DNA from: Distichodus sexfasciatus
Taxonomy: Eukaryota; Chordata; Actinopteri; Characiformes; Distichodontidae
Direction of reading: 5' to 3'
DNA: 64,000 nt
Assembly: GCA_032718565.1 (NCBI GenBank)
Contig: JAVGVS010000053.1
Span: 2,142,288 to 2,206,287 of the forward strand
Shown here: positions 14,901 to 25,501 of the stretch, in pieces
How the letters are laid out: the number at the start of each line of letters is the position of its first letter
Position numbering within the stretch: the first letter of the stretch is position 1
Notes under the pieces: generated by a model
The model's input: only the letters and a program-made list of their open reading frames with translations
The model's database searches: none
Told to the model about the DNA's origin: nothing
Position numbers and translations under genes: made by a program

Positions 14901-17900
14901 TGCGTGTTCATTACAATGATGGCTCTGTAGACACATATGCTGGATCCCATTGAGCCGGCAGCACAAAAGAAAGATTGTTCAAATAATAACTTATGAGGAG
15001 TTTGTCTTTTGTCATTTACGACATAAACAGTATCAGTTATGAGAGGACGTGAGAAATGCGGTGAGAGTGTGTGAGAGTGTGTGGAACGTTCTTCTATAGG
15101 GCCTTTTTAGAATAACAGTGTGGGTGGAGTTTTATTGGCCTGAGAAAGTTAATGGGAGTTTAAACCTTTAAGCCTGATGACCCATATCTGGTGTGATGCC
15201 ATACAGAGCCATGATGTTTTACCAACAAAATAGAAGCAAAAGTATCTCAATTTAAAAAATATTACCTTTAGAGATTTGCATTACATCTCCACCAGTAGTT
15301 TCTAATCCATGTAGGATGTATGCAAATACATTAGGGCTGTATAGGTGAATGCGTTAAAACACGCGATCAACCCGAAAGCTTTAACTTAAGTAAGCTTTCA
15401 TTTTTAAACGCAAATTAACCAGTTGACCCAAACTTCCAGCGGGATCTCCAGTGCAGATATTTGTCTGACTGAAGCCTGGTTTATATCTGACGCGTTTCGA
15501 CTTAACACGTGCCTTGAAATATTTATTAATATGAAAAAAATGTATTTCTCCGCGTGCGCTAAGAAATACACGCGGGCGCTCGCGTGAAGCGTTTTTATAA
15601 ACCGTAGAAATCGTTAGGGTTCACAAAGCGACCAGCTCTAACTTTAGGGGAAGATAAAGCTGTGCGCACATACTGCGTTGACATTACTTTGTTATTGTTC
15701 TTAATGTGATTGTGTGCTGTTTAAGTTTGCAGTTCGTTACGGACGTTATGGCAAGTTAAAACTTAATCTGTTTATTTCTTACCACTATTTTCCCACGCAT
15801 TTCTTTATTCCGGAACCACACGTATTATGTTGATATTTTTAACTTGCGATCAATCACGATTAATTACTGTGGTTAACTTGATAGATTTGTATCCATTCCC
15901 AGCAATAATACACTTATACATAACATTTCTACTTTTTGAATAACTTCGTTTATATTTGACTTATTTTATGCACCTTTTATTTAAGAATACAAACGTCGAG
16001 TGATTGCACGTTCTTGACTGTTTCTGTGTATGAGCACTGGCCTTCGTGAATTCCCACGGTTTTTGTATGTGAATTTGGGACGGCAGGTATTCGGAGCGGC
16101 TGCTCGGTCGGACGTATGTGCCGAGCTCTCCGGCCGGCGGGGCCAGTTCCAGCCCCTCGGACCGCACCGACGGCGTGCGCAAGCCTTCGGCGCTACGCGG
16201 GAAACGACGACGGCGGAATCCCGAACTGGACGAGTCCCAGTACGAGACCGAGTACACTACGGGAGGGGAGACTGGAAACGAACTGGACCAGGATCACTGG
16301 ATTAGGTATAAAACATACACAACACGAATTAAACATTCACACCATGCTGCCAATAAACGTATCTCGATTACAGTAGTTTTTCTAGCCACAAGCGACTTGC
16401 TGTTAAAAGTAGCCGAGCTACCGCCCATTAAATACGCAGAGAATCTGAATTCCAAGCCATTCGTCCACTGTCACAAAGAAGTTGGAAAGGTATAATTTCT
16501 TTCAACAAATAAATAAATTGTATATGCAGCCAATGAATAAAAAGAAGTTAAAAAGTAATATGAAAATCTCAAAAAAGATCTCACTCTCAAAGTTGTCACA
16601 TTACATTGTGTTATGTTAAAAAAATAGTTACTAGAAAGGCTACAGGGTTTTTAAAGTCATTTAACTACTGACAGAGTACCGTACAGATTACGCCTCCTCA
16701 ATCGGGGGCTCCAACTTTCCAAGGCCAATTCTTTTAAAGTCATGAACAGCAAAAGAATATACTGACTGTTTCAACGCCCCAACACTGATGTTTTTGTCTC
16801 TTTATGAGGGTTGGGGTTTTGATTGTGGGAGTTGGGATGTCAGATCTCCATCAACACCCCCCTATATTTGAACCCTGACTACTGATAAGCTATTGAAGAA
16901 AGTAGTTAAGCTGAGCACAAATTTTAGATAGCTACTTCCAAACGCTGGCCACCGTTGGACACAAGACAAGGGAAGATTCCCAGTAATGTGTGTGGGTTAC
17001 AAACCCCAGATAGTCATCAACTGCAGTGGATTTAGACACCCAGATTTGATTTCCTCTAAATGACTGTAATTACTGTTGGCTGAAATGAGGCGCGACGAAC
17101 GGTCTATGTATATTTTGGTCATTCAATTTTCATTTCGGAGACAGAAATCAAAAGCAAATATGATACGTGATCTGAATTTTAACACAAAGTTCAAAACTGA
17201 AACATTTAACGCATTAAATATATATATTTGAATCACTGAAATGTACACTTATAAACAGCACTGTGATTCACAGCCATTGGCGGTATGGCATTAATGTTGA
17301 TATTTCAGATGTAACGTGTGACTGAACAAACCCAACAATGTCTGGTATTTTATGACCCTATTACTCACTGTACACCCACACACATCAGTATAATATCTAA
17401 ACCCAAATTCACCTCTTAAAACTGAATTCGTAAGACCCTCACACACCCTCTAATACACCTATGTTCATACACACCGTTTTCACACACTTTCAGTCTGACT
17501 AAGAACATGGTGTAACGGTTAACGCTCAGTGGAGATGTCGTACCACTCTCTCGCAAGTAATCTCTTCAGGAATGCAACTCTGCATACTTTCATAATGGAG
17601 TGTATTTAGGTCATTCGACCATAGGAAAGTGTGTGTGAGAAAGAGAGAGAGAGAGAGTGTAAGAGAGAGAGTGAGAGAGACCTCGGCTTTGAGTATGTGT
17701 GTGTGATTGTGTGTATGGTTTTGAGTGGGACAACAGCTGTTTTCCTCCTCGCAGGAAGAGGAAATGTCTTTGAATACACAATATGCTGTCCTGATCAGGA
17801 GGAAATGTCAGACAGTGTCCAGAAAGGTGGATGTGGCTCCTCCTTCATTGTGTTCAAACTCCTGTAGTCTATTTTCAATTTGTCTGCGGTTGTTTAAACA

Positions 17901-20436
17901 GCGGGGGGCCATACCCATGATTCCATATAAGATTTAGGATTCTTGAAAGAAACATTACAAGAAACTACATCTATATAATAAAAAATATATAGCAAAACAC
18001 ACCAGCTCAGTCATACTCTTTCTAAACTCTGTTGGTCCATTTTTATTGATAACCAGTTACATCTTCATTAGAGATCTGCCAATGGCCACGTTAGTTGGCT
18101 ATAGCTAGAGCCTGACTGATACAGGATATCTGAGAAGGATGTCAATTTAGATAATTAGAGGATTTAAAAATCCAATAATGAAATATCAGTGTAATGTCCC
18201 CAGTCTTTTCTCTTCTTCTGTTTTGTTTTAGTTTTTGCACCTAGTTCTTCCACACAAAACATAACAATTAGCCAATTCTATGTTTTTTTTTTTCCATATA
18301 ACGAAACATAAGGAAAGCATTTTTTCCCCTTTCATTTGTTATATTTATACAATAATTTATAAATGATAAATGCTGATTATTATTTTTTTTATTTATTTAT
18401 TGGTACTATTTATCAAAATGTAACAGGTTTATTTCTAAACTGCATTATAAATAAACCTGTTATATTATGATAAGTTTATTTTTAAACCTTTTATCAATAT
18501 ATAACTGGTTTTGGAATAACCCTGTTATATTTTGCTAAATATAATTATTTACCCTTGTTTTACCAGGCAAGTTATTAAGAAGTTTGGTATTTCCAATGTC
18601 AGCCTGGCAAGTAAAAAAAAAAAAAAAAAAAGTGAAACTTGCAAAAACTTGAACGATAGCAAACTAATTAAACTGACTTAAAACATATATTCTTGTATAT
18701 TTACATACATGCATTAATGTATATATTTAGTTATATTTAAAACTGTACAACGTAGGGCTCTGAAACTTATAAGAAATGTAAATGTATCAGATGTCAAATG
18801 TGTAAGCCCTCCTGGTGTTGTTGAGATGTTCAGGACCACGCACTTCTTGCCTATTGCCTATCCACAGTAATAGTTTGTGTTACTTCAATAAGCCAAAGTG
18901 GTTATTTGTTGCTTTTTTTCCTTCCACTATTGAAAAGCAATATCGAACAAATGTCTCAGGATGAGACAGATGTTTACATTCAGTATGAGGCAGTTTGTGT
19001 TAGACGTCACTAGTGTGAAAGTTTTTACAGTCTGTCTAATTGTTTTCATCTTGTCACCTCGTCAGCATGTACCCTGAGATCATGTCCGACGCCCAGCGGC
19101 AGGAGTATAAGTGGGAGTTTGACTCGGACCTGAGGACCTACAAGCAGCTGTGTGCAGAGATGGACGATATCAACGACGAGCTAAACAAACTCAACCGTGA
19201 ACTGGACACCCTGGACGAGGGCACAACCAAATACCAGGCCAGTATCAGTATACACACAACATGTTGAAATGAAATAGAAAACAGCTTTCGAGACAGAATC
19301 ATGATTGTGTTTTTTTCTTCCATTTTCTATTCTAGGGAGTGGCAGAAGAGTTCAATCGACTGAAAGATCTCAAACGAGTAAGTGCTCAGATACAGCAAGA
19401 CGAGACAGAAAAAAATAGCAAACCATCACAGCATGACTACATGACAAGTACACAATATGTGCAAATAAAGAATGACAAATTAGCTACCAGGACAGCAGTT
19501 AACTAAAATGAGTGATGCTACTAACAACATTAACTACTTTTTCCAGTAGCGTATCTTGTAGTAAAGCTACTTTTAAAACACTGTAGCTTTTCCAGTAACT
19601 ATTTCATTTACAAAAAGCAATGTAGTGTGGCAAATTGCTACATCATAAAAAATACTGCACACTCTTGGCATATCCCTCTATCCCTCTCTCTCTCTTCTAA
19701 CTGTCAAACGTCAAGGAAACCTTATTGAGATATGACATTCCACTGTTACAAATATAGACTTTCATATTACTTTTAACATCATCTTTCATATTGCTGTAAG
19801 AGTATCCTACAGCACAAATATTAAGTATTACTGAATGAAACAGCTTGGATCCTAAGTAGCTTGTAATTGAAAAGCCACCACTGACATTGGGCCTCATTCA
19901 CCAACCGGTCTTTAGAAGAAATATGTTATTAAAACTCACTTATGCAGTTTTAAAGAATGTTTGCTTTTTTAAAATTTGGCCTTAGGTAAGAGCAGTATCT
20001 AGAATGGTCAAGAGCACTCTTAAATGAATTTTATTGCTTGCGGGTTTATGTAAAACATTAGGTTACTGGCTTTTTTTCAGTTCTACAGTTGTATAATTGA
20101 GGAATTCAAGAAAGCAACATTACAGTGGTGGTTTTTCAAGTTAGCTACTTAGGATGAAACATAGCTAAGCTACAACCAAGCTACTGTTTCAGTATAGTAG
20201 TTAGCTACACTAAAGCACCAGAGGCAAAAATAGCTTCCAGAATGTTCTGTTCTGTCTCAGAGGCAACAGGTATTTGTTTTGGTGTTCAGATCATAAACCT
20301 GTGTCTTAACAGAGATGGATGCCTCTCTTTCTAGATGCCAGACTACCAAGAGAAGAAGATCCGCTGCCGTCAACTGCGACACAAACTTTTCCACATCAAG
20401 CGCATGGTGAAGAACTACGACCGAGCCCAGTCTTAA
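1..20436 (+). CDS. ocln: Occludin, 5'-truncated by window edge (probably oclnb)
   Basis: Occludin is a four-pass MARVEL-family membrane protein of epithelial tight junctions; its cytoplasmic tail binds ZO proteins. Seven exons join in frame: 3-635 (bases 1-2 finish the preceding codon), 2165-2326, 14325-14476, 16087-16305, 19066-19241, 19340-19377 and 20335-20436, with stop TAA at 20434. They give 493 residues. Human occludin is 522 residues, so roughly the first 55-60 residues lie upstream of the window. Visible hallmarks are the FYKWSSPPG start of the MARVEL domain, a Gly/Tyr-rich first extracellular loop, the YLYHYC-VDPQE end of the second loop, the YETEYTTGGE phospho-region and a C-terminal ELL-type coiled coil. 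All junctions are GT-AG and phases agree. Paralogue assignment (b copy) rests only on its itgb4/sap30bp neighbours. Confidence 0.96.
812..1020 (+). repeat. tRNA-derived SINE, family A
   Basis: The head gggggcagttgttagcgtaa and atggttagggagtt resemble a tRNA A box, and gattcaagtcccgg a B box. The body has gaggtagtcatgagcaaggt, and the tail matches ggatgggtcaaatgc. At least nine other copies share this body in the window. Confidence 0.75.
1604..1725. mobile_element. Palindromic MITE, 122 bp
   Basis: Perfect 25-bp terminal inverted repeats: the left end starts gggtgcatttcccaaaagca at 1604 and the right end at 1701-1725 is its exact reverse complement. The middle has a short duplicated tgctaatgtacactatgtt unit. 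No clear target-site duplication. Confidence 0.75.
2165..2326 (+). CDS. ocln: ocln exon: TM4 and start of cytoplasmic tail
   Basis: This 162-nt exon (54 codons) has the same length as the matching human piece from AIAIVLGFM to NVEEW. It begins right after a pyrimidine-rich tract and cctcag. It codes TM4 (MVCGFLVVIALAIAAFFAF), a stop-transfer KTRSK, and ends at VEDW before donor gtaaga. Phase 0 at both ends. Confidence 0.95.
2580..2710. repeat. Dispersed AT-rich repeat (gatattgtctcat type), copy
   Basis: agcatatgatattatttcat followed by cactggcttctgaatct. Related copies: about 4930-5060, 44195-44330 and 56680-56830, all with a cat-atgatatt core followed by tggctcctg. Confidence 0.5.
2770..3340. 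repeat. GC-rich repeat block, probable transposon fragment
   Basis: Base composition shifts sharply to GC-rich in an AT-rich intron. Phrases such as gcgagtccgggcatcgggga and aggcgcagacgtgacagtat resemble a block I associate with fish retroelement insertions. Family and boundaries are uncertain. Confidence 0.4.
3820..3975. repeat. Dispersed repeat, copy 1
   Basis: Shares, in inverted orientation, a segment at 45065-45230: cttgttctgctcattgtcat and aataaaccagctttaccgca occur here and as reverse complement there. Confidence 0.6.
4608..4800 (+). repeat. tRNA-derived SINE, family A
   Basis: B box ggttcaaatcccggaccgg, then ggtactcataagcacc and a tail with aatggatgggtca. Diverged at the 5' end. Confidence 0.7.
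5075..5715. repeat. Repeat with ggtaccg-rich ends
   Basis: Left part has taaaggtaccgaccgaatga and gggtatcggttcac; right part has gagtatcggtaccgaaca and gaaaggtacccaaccc. The inverted, palindrome-like ends suggest a non-autonomous DNA transposon, overlapped by the inverted-pair repeat above. Confidence 0.4.
5266..6728. repeat. Inverted pair of a 150-nt repeat spanning 1.46 kb
   Basis: The segment 5266-5411 (acgttacaatgtttacatga, then gtgtttggtggacacaggct) reappears inverted at 6541-6728 (gcctgtgtccaccaaatgcg, then catgtaaacattgtaacgtg). The intervening DNA has no coding frame. It could be one element with long inverted ends or two separate insertions. Confidence 0.55.
7085..7292 (-). repeat. 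tRNA-derived SINE, family A, reverse orientation
   Basis: Plus-strand text runs tail to head: aaatgtgacctctgcatttg, then catgagtacctcagtggtac and aactgttacactaccaattg. The B-box region is degraded. Confidence 0.7.
7570..7800 (+). repeat. tRNA-derived SINE, family A
   Basis: Begins gcttaacggttagggagttt; tail ggtcacatttcattgtggtg. Only about 280 nt after the reverse copy at 7085-7292, so the two could form a hairpin in the ocln pre-mRNA. Confidence 0.7.
9419..9468. repeat. (TG)n microsatellite
   Basis: About 25 uninterrupted TG units in the large ocln intron. Confidence 0.95.
9541..9812. repeat. Purine (GAGA) tract
   Basis: About 270 nt of nearly pure A/G built from gagaga and gagat words. 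The 120-residue and 90-residue minus-strand frames here are Ser/Leu low-complexity artefacts of it. Confidence 0.85.
10520..10738 (-). repeat. tRNA-derived SINE, family A, reverse orientation
   Basis: Contains catttgacccattcatgaag and aactgttacactaccaactg, the reverse complement of the family tail and head. Confidence 0.7.
10857..11085 (+). repeat. tRNA-derived SINE, family A, well preserved
   Basis: Head gggggcagttggtagtgtaa, B box cggttcaaattccgg, body gaggtactcatgagcaagtt, tail ggtcacatttcattgtggtg. Faces the reverse copy 120 nt upstream. Confidence 0.75.
11949..12020. repeat. (CT)n tract
   Basis: tctctctct run with a few g interruptions. Confidence 0.9.
14325..16305 (+). CDS. ocln: ocln exons: variable cytoplasmic linker and YETEYTT phospho-region
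   Basis: Two exons, 14325-14476 (152 nt, ends phase 2) and 16087-16305 (219 nt, ends phase 2). The first is a low-conservation Ser/Pro linker beginning VNNVEDGQS and ending EPYTPPA. The second reads YSERLLGRTYVPSSPAGG, an Arg-rich stretch (KRRRRN), then QYETEYTTGGETGNELD. This matches human HYETDYTTGGESCDELE, which carries the tyrosines and threonines phosphorylated by Src-family, PKC and CK kinases. The local CpG-rich base composition of the second exon contrasts with its AT-rich introns. Confidence 0.93.
14477..16086 (+). other. ocln intron, AT-rich
   Basis: Intron with no recognised exon. About 15345-15905 resembles the fish dispersed repeat whose ends carry cgatcaatcacgattaatta-like sequence (gcgttaaaacacgcgatcaa near the left, cgatcaatcacgattaatta near 15850). 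Family name unknown to me. Confidence 0.5.
16306..19065 (+). other. ocln intron, AT-rich with degenerate repeats
   Basis: The intron holds short fragments with gtagct/agctac words ending in cccaacactg (about 16370-16960), which look like decayed hAT-type MITEs, plus AT-rich hairpin-prone sequence around 18400-18545. The GAGA stretch near 17640-17680 is a simple repeat. No exon found. Confidence 0.5.
19066..20436 (+). CDS. ocln: ocln exons: C-terminal ELL/occludin coiled-coil domain
   Basis: Exons 19066-19241, 19340-19377 and 20335-20436 code the ZO-1-binding helical hairpin. It runs from MYPEIMSDAQRQEYKWEF, through the heptad-like DDINDELNKLNRELDTLDE and AEEFNRLKDLKR, to KLFHIKRMVKNYDRAQS and the stop. 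Length and spacing match the human C-terminus residue for residue around YMAAADEYNRLK when the junction is placed after 19241 and before 19340. That choice uses acceptor gag rather than the tag four bases upstream, which would break the frame. The middle exon is only 38 nt. Confidence 0.94.
19378..20334 (+). other. Last ocln intron, MITE fragments
   Basis: Contains gtagct-rich hAT-MITE-like debris (about 19480-19630 and 20140-20240) and a copy of the gggcctcattcaccaacc repeat (about 19888-20040). No coding exon seen. Confidence 0.55.
19888..20040. repeat. gggcctcattcaccaacc repeat, copy
   Basis: A short repeat beginning gggcctcattcaccaacc with taaga/cttaag words. Other copies: about 13690-13835 (inverted), 29931-30060 and 36225-36355. 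Confidence 0.5.
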
Positions 20437-21630
20437 ATCAGCCAGTCACTCGGCTCTCTCTCCCTTAACACTTGTGGATCTGAAACAGGGACTGAGCAGA
20501 GGCCTTAGCTGATGCCTACAAGGGACTAAACCTGTCTGGATTAGAAAACTGCTTTATTAGCGGCCTCACCCTCTGCTAATAATTAACATTTCGCTTTGGA
20601 GAAGAACGCTGTAGGGGACAGGGGTCAGAGCTATGAAATAAACTACTTAAAAACACCTGTGACTGGGAAGTTAGTCCCTATGCCTGGAACTGAAATTACG
20701 CTGCTCAATACTTCCTCCATTCTGCTTTTCCCATTAAGGGTCTGTGCATTTTCCGCCTCTCCCAATGCCAGTAGCAAGTAAGGTTTTGGGATCTGTTTGG
20801 TACGGGTGCGGCTGACAGAGGCCGGTGCAAAGTCATTTTGGTCTGATAAGAAGAGGTGATTATTTTCTGCTTTTTTTGTTCCTGATATGGGAAGAAACGT
20901 TCTGTGGTTACTGCCAGGTGATAAGAAAGCAGTGTGTAATTCAGTGGTGAGCGAAAGGGTGTGTGTTTAGTCTTTCACTGCAAAGTGATATCTGCAAAAA
21001 CAACAGGCTGACGCAAAGCCAAGGTGCCTTAAGAGTTTTTTTTCCAGGTGTAAAGTGTTCGAAGTAAACGTTTCTTACAAGCTGTTTGAATTTAATTCAT
21101 CATTTCTAATATAATTTCCATTCTGTTCCACTCCATTTTGTTCTCATTTATTTAATGACTAACCACTTGAATGAAAGAACACAAATTGCTAAATTAATAT
21201 CTGCTGATTTCAAACATAAGATCTGGAATTAGACATTTTAAAGGCAAGCAATTCTAAGGACTTGCAGAATAAATGTGCCAATATTCCATTATACAAATAT
21301 GCTCAAATGATATACATATGTAAGTCATAAGAACAAAATCTGGGTGTTAATGTTTTAATTTGTCATTGTGTCTTAATGATTTTGACCGCCATACGGAGAT
21401 ATATATCGCCACCCTATGCAAGATCAAATGTTTTTGTGTCTTCATGGTTAACATTAGGATTTCTTCACATGTAGACTTATTTTTGTTTATGTTTTGTAAA
21501 AAGTTTTGCATCATAAAGGGCATCAGTGACTTTATAATCAGTGTTGTTATTACTCATTTTTGCCACTTTTTTTTTCAGAATGATTTCTGCTTTTTGTACC
21601 TTTCCAAATAAATGAAGTTTGTATTTTAAG
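20437..21630 (+). other. ocln: ocln 3' untranslated region with poly(A) signal
   Basis: The region between the occludin stop and a canonical AATAAA at 21607-21612 has no coding exon. An earlier AATAAA occurs near 21267. The exact cleavage site is inferred to fall about 15-25 nt after the later signal. Confidence 0.6.
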
Positions 21631-21639
21631 TTTACATAC

Positions 21640-22930
21640 TGTGTGTTTTCCACTACTAACCGTTAACTTATGGTAGATTACACATACGAACCATTGATAA
21701 TGTCTCCATCTAGGGGAGAAAATGAGGAAGTTATCTTGTCATTCTTCCAGAAAAACAAAACTGTTTTGCAGTCCTTGAGACTGTGAGGATTTAGATTTCC
21801 TAAGATGTTACTTTTTGGTCACTTTTTATCTAAGCCCCTGAGAAAAACTAGTACAGGTACAAATCCATTTACTCCCAGTCTTCATGGGTCGATTGCTTTC
21901 TGTGTAACATGACTAGGCAACTACTGCTGTTAACTATCAATACAGTAACAAGGCTTAAGTGAACTCTTGCTGTCAAGATGACATACCCTCAAAATATACT
22001 CAGGTTTAACAAATTTCTTCTGTAATTCTGCACTGAAGTCCTAGTCTAAACATGCTATTAGTAGTGTTTGCAAAACGCTAAAAACAAACATGCAACGTGT
22101 ATTGCTAATTCTAATAACATGAAAATACAGCAACAAACCCAAGCATAATAATCACCTGTCCAACTTGCAGTTGTTTGTTTTTGTACTGCCAGAACAGCTC
22201 TAATCTGGGTGGAGACACCTGTCTTCACAAGAGTTCCAAAGCTGGCATATTGTTTCAGGTAGCCGGGGTAATTTGGAGTTGCTGTAGATCCGACTCTTTA
22301 GTCGCATCTCTTAGATTCTGGATTGAATTCAGATGAGCCCAGAGAAAAACTCTTAATCTGTTCACACTGACTATGGTACAATGAAGAAAAAAACCCTCAA
22401 ACCGCCTACATGCCAAGAAGTCAATGAGGTGACACACAAGTGCAAACTTCTCTGTAACATGTCCACATAGAAAGGATACTGTGATGAAAAAATGGTTATG
22501 AAATGTTTGTCAAGACACCAAAGTACATAGATATTTTAAACCCCCTTAAGGCTGTTTAATACTTGCCATGACATCTACAGCAAATTTAATGAAGGGCATA
22601 CATTCTTAACAATCAATGCTATTTGGACAATGCATGAATGACACTTAGCTGAGACAACTGCTGAGACATGTTTGTTTGTTTTTTAAAGTAAGTACCTTAA
22701 AAAACTTGCTAGCAATTGTGATGTCCTGTTGGGCAGTCCAATAAATTTAGTACTTGCAAAGTATTTTAAGAAAAGCTGTTAATGTCTAGTGGGAAGTCCT
22801 CAAGTTTCCAAAAGCTGCGCTGTGCTCTACAGTTTCAATCTGCACTCATTCTTTCCTTTTGTCAAATTCACTATTTGAAGTCTATTTCAGATTTATTATT
22901 ATTGTTGTTTTCTATCTCTGACCATCATAA
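21640..22930. other. Intergenic region, nothing recognised
   Basis: AT-rich sequence between the convergent 3' ends of ocln and itgb4. I see no gene, SINE or clear repeat in this part. Confidence 0.5.
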
Positions 22931-24344
22931 CTGGAAACGTTAGGACTATGGAAGTGCCTATGAGCTTGAATACCAGAATAGCAGCTATATTTTCGTGTGT
23001 CTAAACAAATTAACAGTGATCAAACTTTTGAAGTGTTGCAAGGTGTATAACTTATTCAGAAATATGGCAGTTGACATTTTTGATTTTGAAAAAAAAAAGT
23101 TTAGTGTTCAATTCAGAAAACTGTAAATTAGGTGTCTTGTATATGACCAATCAACTGAAATAATCTGAATTAGTCATGTGACATCAGGTGATTTTAATGA
23201 CATAAAAGAGATTGCAAGCAGTAATTAACGTATGCTTGGTGATTGTGTGGGTTGTGTGTGGTGGAAGGAGACTGTCGACATACTGGTCTTTAAGTCGGCC
23301 TTGCCTTAGATACAATGTGGGAGTGGAAAAGGTAGCTTTTAACTTGCTGATGTATAATGCTATGTTAAACTTGTTCGAATTAAATATCTTTTTTTCTGCA
23401 GCATCTTGCTACTGCTTTTTGGCTTGTGTCAGTGGAGAGGTGTTAATGGTCTCGGATGTATGAAAATGACTTGATAAAATTGTTTAATGCTTGTCTTTGC
23501 TTTTGTGATGCTGAAATGTGTATCTGTCGCTCTCCTTTCACCCTTGCACCCCGCCACCCTTTCCGAAAAGTGTGGACCTGCAAATGACTAGTATGATGGA
23601 AGTACCCATGGCCTTGAACTCCAGAATAGCAGTTACATTCCCAAAGTTCAACCTTTGGGGGACATGGGTGAAAGTGGACCAACACTGCATCTATGCAACC
23701 TGGTGAAGGCTTGCTTTCTTGGGGATCTCAGAAGTCTAGTAATTCTCAGACTGTCCAGTTAACTGTGGATTCCAAGAGTTTGTCATTTTATATCTCCACA
23801 GGATATCTGGTGCTCAGTACTCTCACCCCAGGGGGTTAGCCAGGTCCCAAGCCACCCAGCATCTCTACCCAAGGGTGTAGGCACTACTGCAGCATCCTTG
23901 TCTCCACAGACTAGCTCTGGTGCTCAGTACTCTGGTTCCAATTGGTATGAGTCACTGGGAAAACATGGAAACCTGGAATCACAGTAGAAAGTGAACATCC
24001 AGATATTTAAACAAACTGCTGGCTATGCTTTGTTTTCTCAAGGTGTGAACATAAGGCAGACATTAAGCCCCTGTCAGGCTGCAGAGTGCTACAAACCTAG
24101 CTTCAATGTTGGATCTGTACAGTCAAGTAAGTCAGAGTACCAGTCAATATAACAGGATCTCCTCCAGATTTGTCCTTGATGCCACAGTCTGGAAGCTTGG
24201 ATACATGCAGTGGCTTTGCCTCCTCTGCTTCACTGAGCTCCAGTGGCTCTGAAAGCATTTCAAGCTTTGCACAAGATGTGACTGGCCTTTACACTGGAGC
24301 TGTAACCCAAACAATTCCTGACCCCCTTTATATCAATGATTAAA
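22930..24344 (+). pseudogene. Decayed coding-like tract, possible secreted Ser/Gln/Tyr-rich protein relic
   Basis: Not recognised. A TATA-like ataaaag at 23202 is followed by ATG at 23315 (M-W-E-W-K), donor at 23332, acceptor at 23401, and a 38-nt piece reading ILLLLFGLCQWRG. Together these form a classic split signal peptide. Further on, 23592-23751 reads GLELQNSSYIPKVQPLGD, and a related module lies upstream at 22948-22990 (YGSAYELEYQNSSYI). Both modules are directly preceded by a TAG acceptor-like triplet. Later segments, in shifting frames, repeat SSGAQYS twice (around 23808 and 23915), and one open stretch ends IPDPLYIND-stop at 24344. The frame changes and in-frame stops argue for a pseudogene. 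A live gene with unrecognised introns is not excluded. Confidence 0.35.
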
Positions 24345-24482
24345 CTCTTGTATCTGCTTATGGAATTATGTTGTAAATGGCAACACTGAAGTGTTCTAAA
24401 ATGCTGGTTGTTTATCTTGATGTTCCTTGTTAAGAAGCTTATATTTTGTCATTTGGTTTGTACTTTTTTGTGTTTGACATTT

Positions 24483-24600
24483 ACGTTTAGGGAGTTGGCC
24501 CCATGATCGGATGGTTGCCGGTTCAACTGCCGGACTGGCAAGTCCCGGAATAGTGCAGTGTGTTGTGCTGTAGTGTGCTCACAATGACTGACATTCACTC
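24483..24600 (+). repeat. tRNA-derived SINE, family A, truncated
   Basis: Has gtttagggagttggccccat and a B-box-like gccggttcaactgcc, then jumps to the tail; the middle is deleted. It lies just beyond the itgb4 poly(A) cluster. Confidence 0.6.
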
Positions 24601-24699
24601 ACTTTTACTAGAACTGGGTGTCTTATGGACCCCAGGACTTGGTTGAGAAACATAGTTCTTAGTTTAAAAGAGCTTTCATATTGTGGTGGGACATTCCTC

Positions 24700-25373
24700 T
24701 TCTGCTGATGCTTTGGTTTTATTACTTATTTATTCTTTATTTTAAACAGGTACAGGTTTTAGAAAATGCAAACATTCAGAAATGTGGTATTACAATGAAA
24801 CAGTTAAAAGTAACGTATATGAAATGCACGTATTGGCTGCAACAGAATCTTTCAAAATGTCTGACACATTAACATGACATATTAACTTGTATATAAAACA
24901 AACTGTTACCAGTAGTATCATATTGTCATAGAAATTAAACTGAATTGAGCTTTCATTAAAAATGAATCTGGAATGTAAATAAACATTGTGTATAAAGTGT
25001 AAAAGAAGATTACTGAAGATCCATAGCCATTACAACCTGTCAGCAAAAAATTCAGCTGAGGAATTCTGAATCCAAATGAGCAGATACTAATGAAATCTCT
25101 AATAAAATTCACACCTCCTACAATAGGCCTCAACAATAGGAAAACATTCATTGTATTTTACAAAACCTTTGGCACAAACATTTTAAACAATCGGAATACT
25201 TTTGTTTAGTCAGATTCTTTGAAATACAGTTTAGAATAGACCAAATAAAAAGGACGTTTAGAGATGCACTCATCCCAAAGTTAATGACAAAATATGAATC
25301 TCATGCAAAACTTTTCCAAGACATTCCATTCATTGGGACCCACATCAGAGAGTGTGTTCATTACAAAGTGTAT

Positions 25374-25411
<38 letters not shown>

Positions 25412-25501
25412 ACACACACACACACACACATCTGGAATCAGTCATAGTATTACTATTTAATATAAAGGGTATCAAACATCTCCTGGGCATCAGCTCTGAG
25501 A
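24700..25501 (-). other. itgb4: itgb4 3' untranslated region with clustered poly(A) signals
   Basis: On the minus strand three AATAAA hexamers cluster at 24741-24736, 24734-24729 and 24723-24718, about 770 nt past the stop. The UTR includes a CA microsatellite (25376-25430). The cleavage site itself is inferred. Confidence 0.55.
25376..25430. repeat. (CA)n microsatellite in itgb4 3'UTR
   Basis: About 27 CA units with one TA interruption, transcribed as TG in the itgb4 3' end. Confidence 0.9.

Noticed and set aside
16306..16495. Open frame continuing past the occludin YETEYTTGGE exon
   Set aside because: The consensus-like donor gtataa and the next exon's conserved protein show that this is intron read-through.
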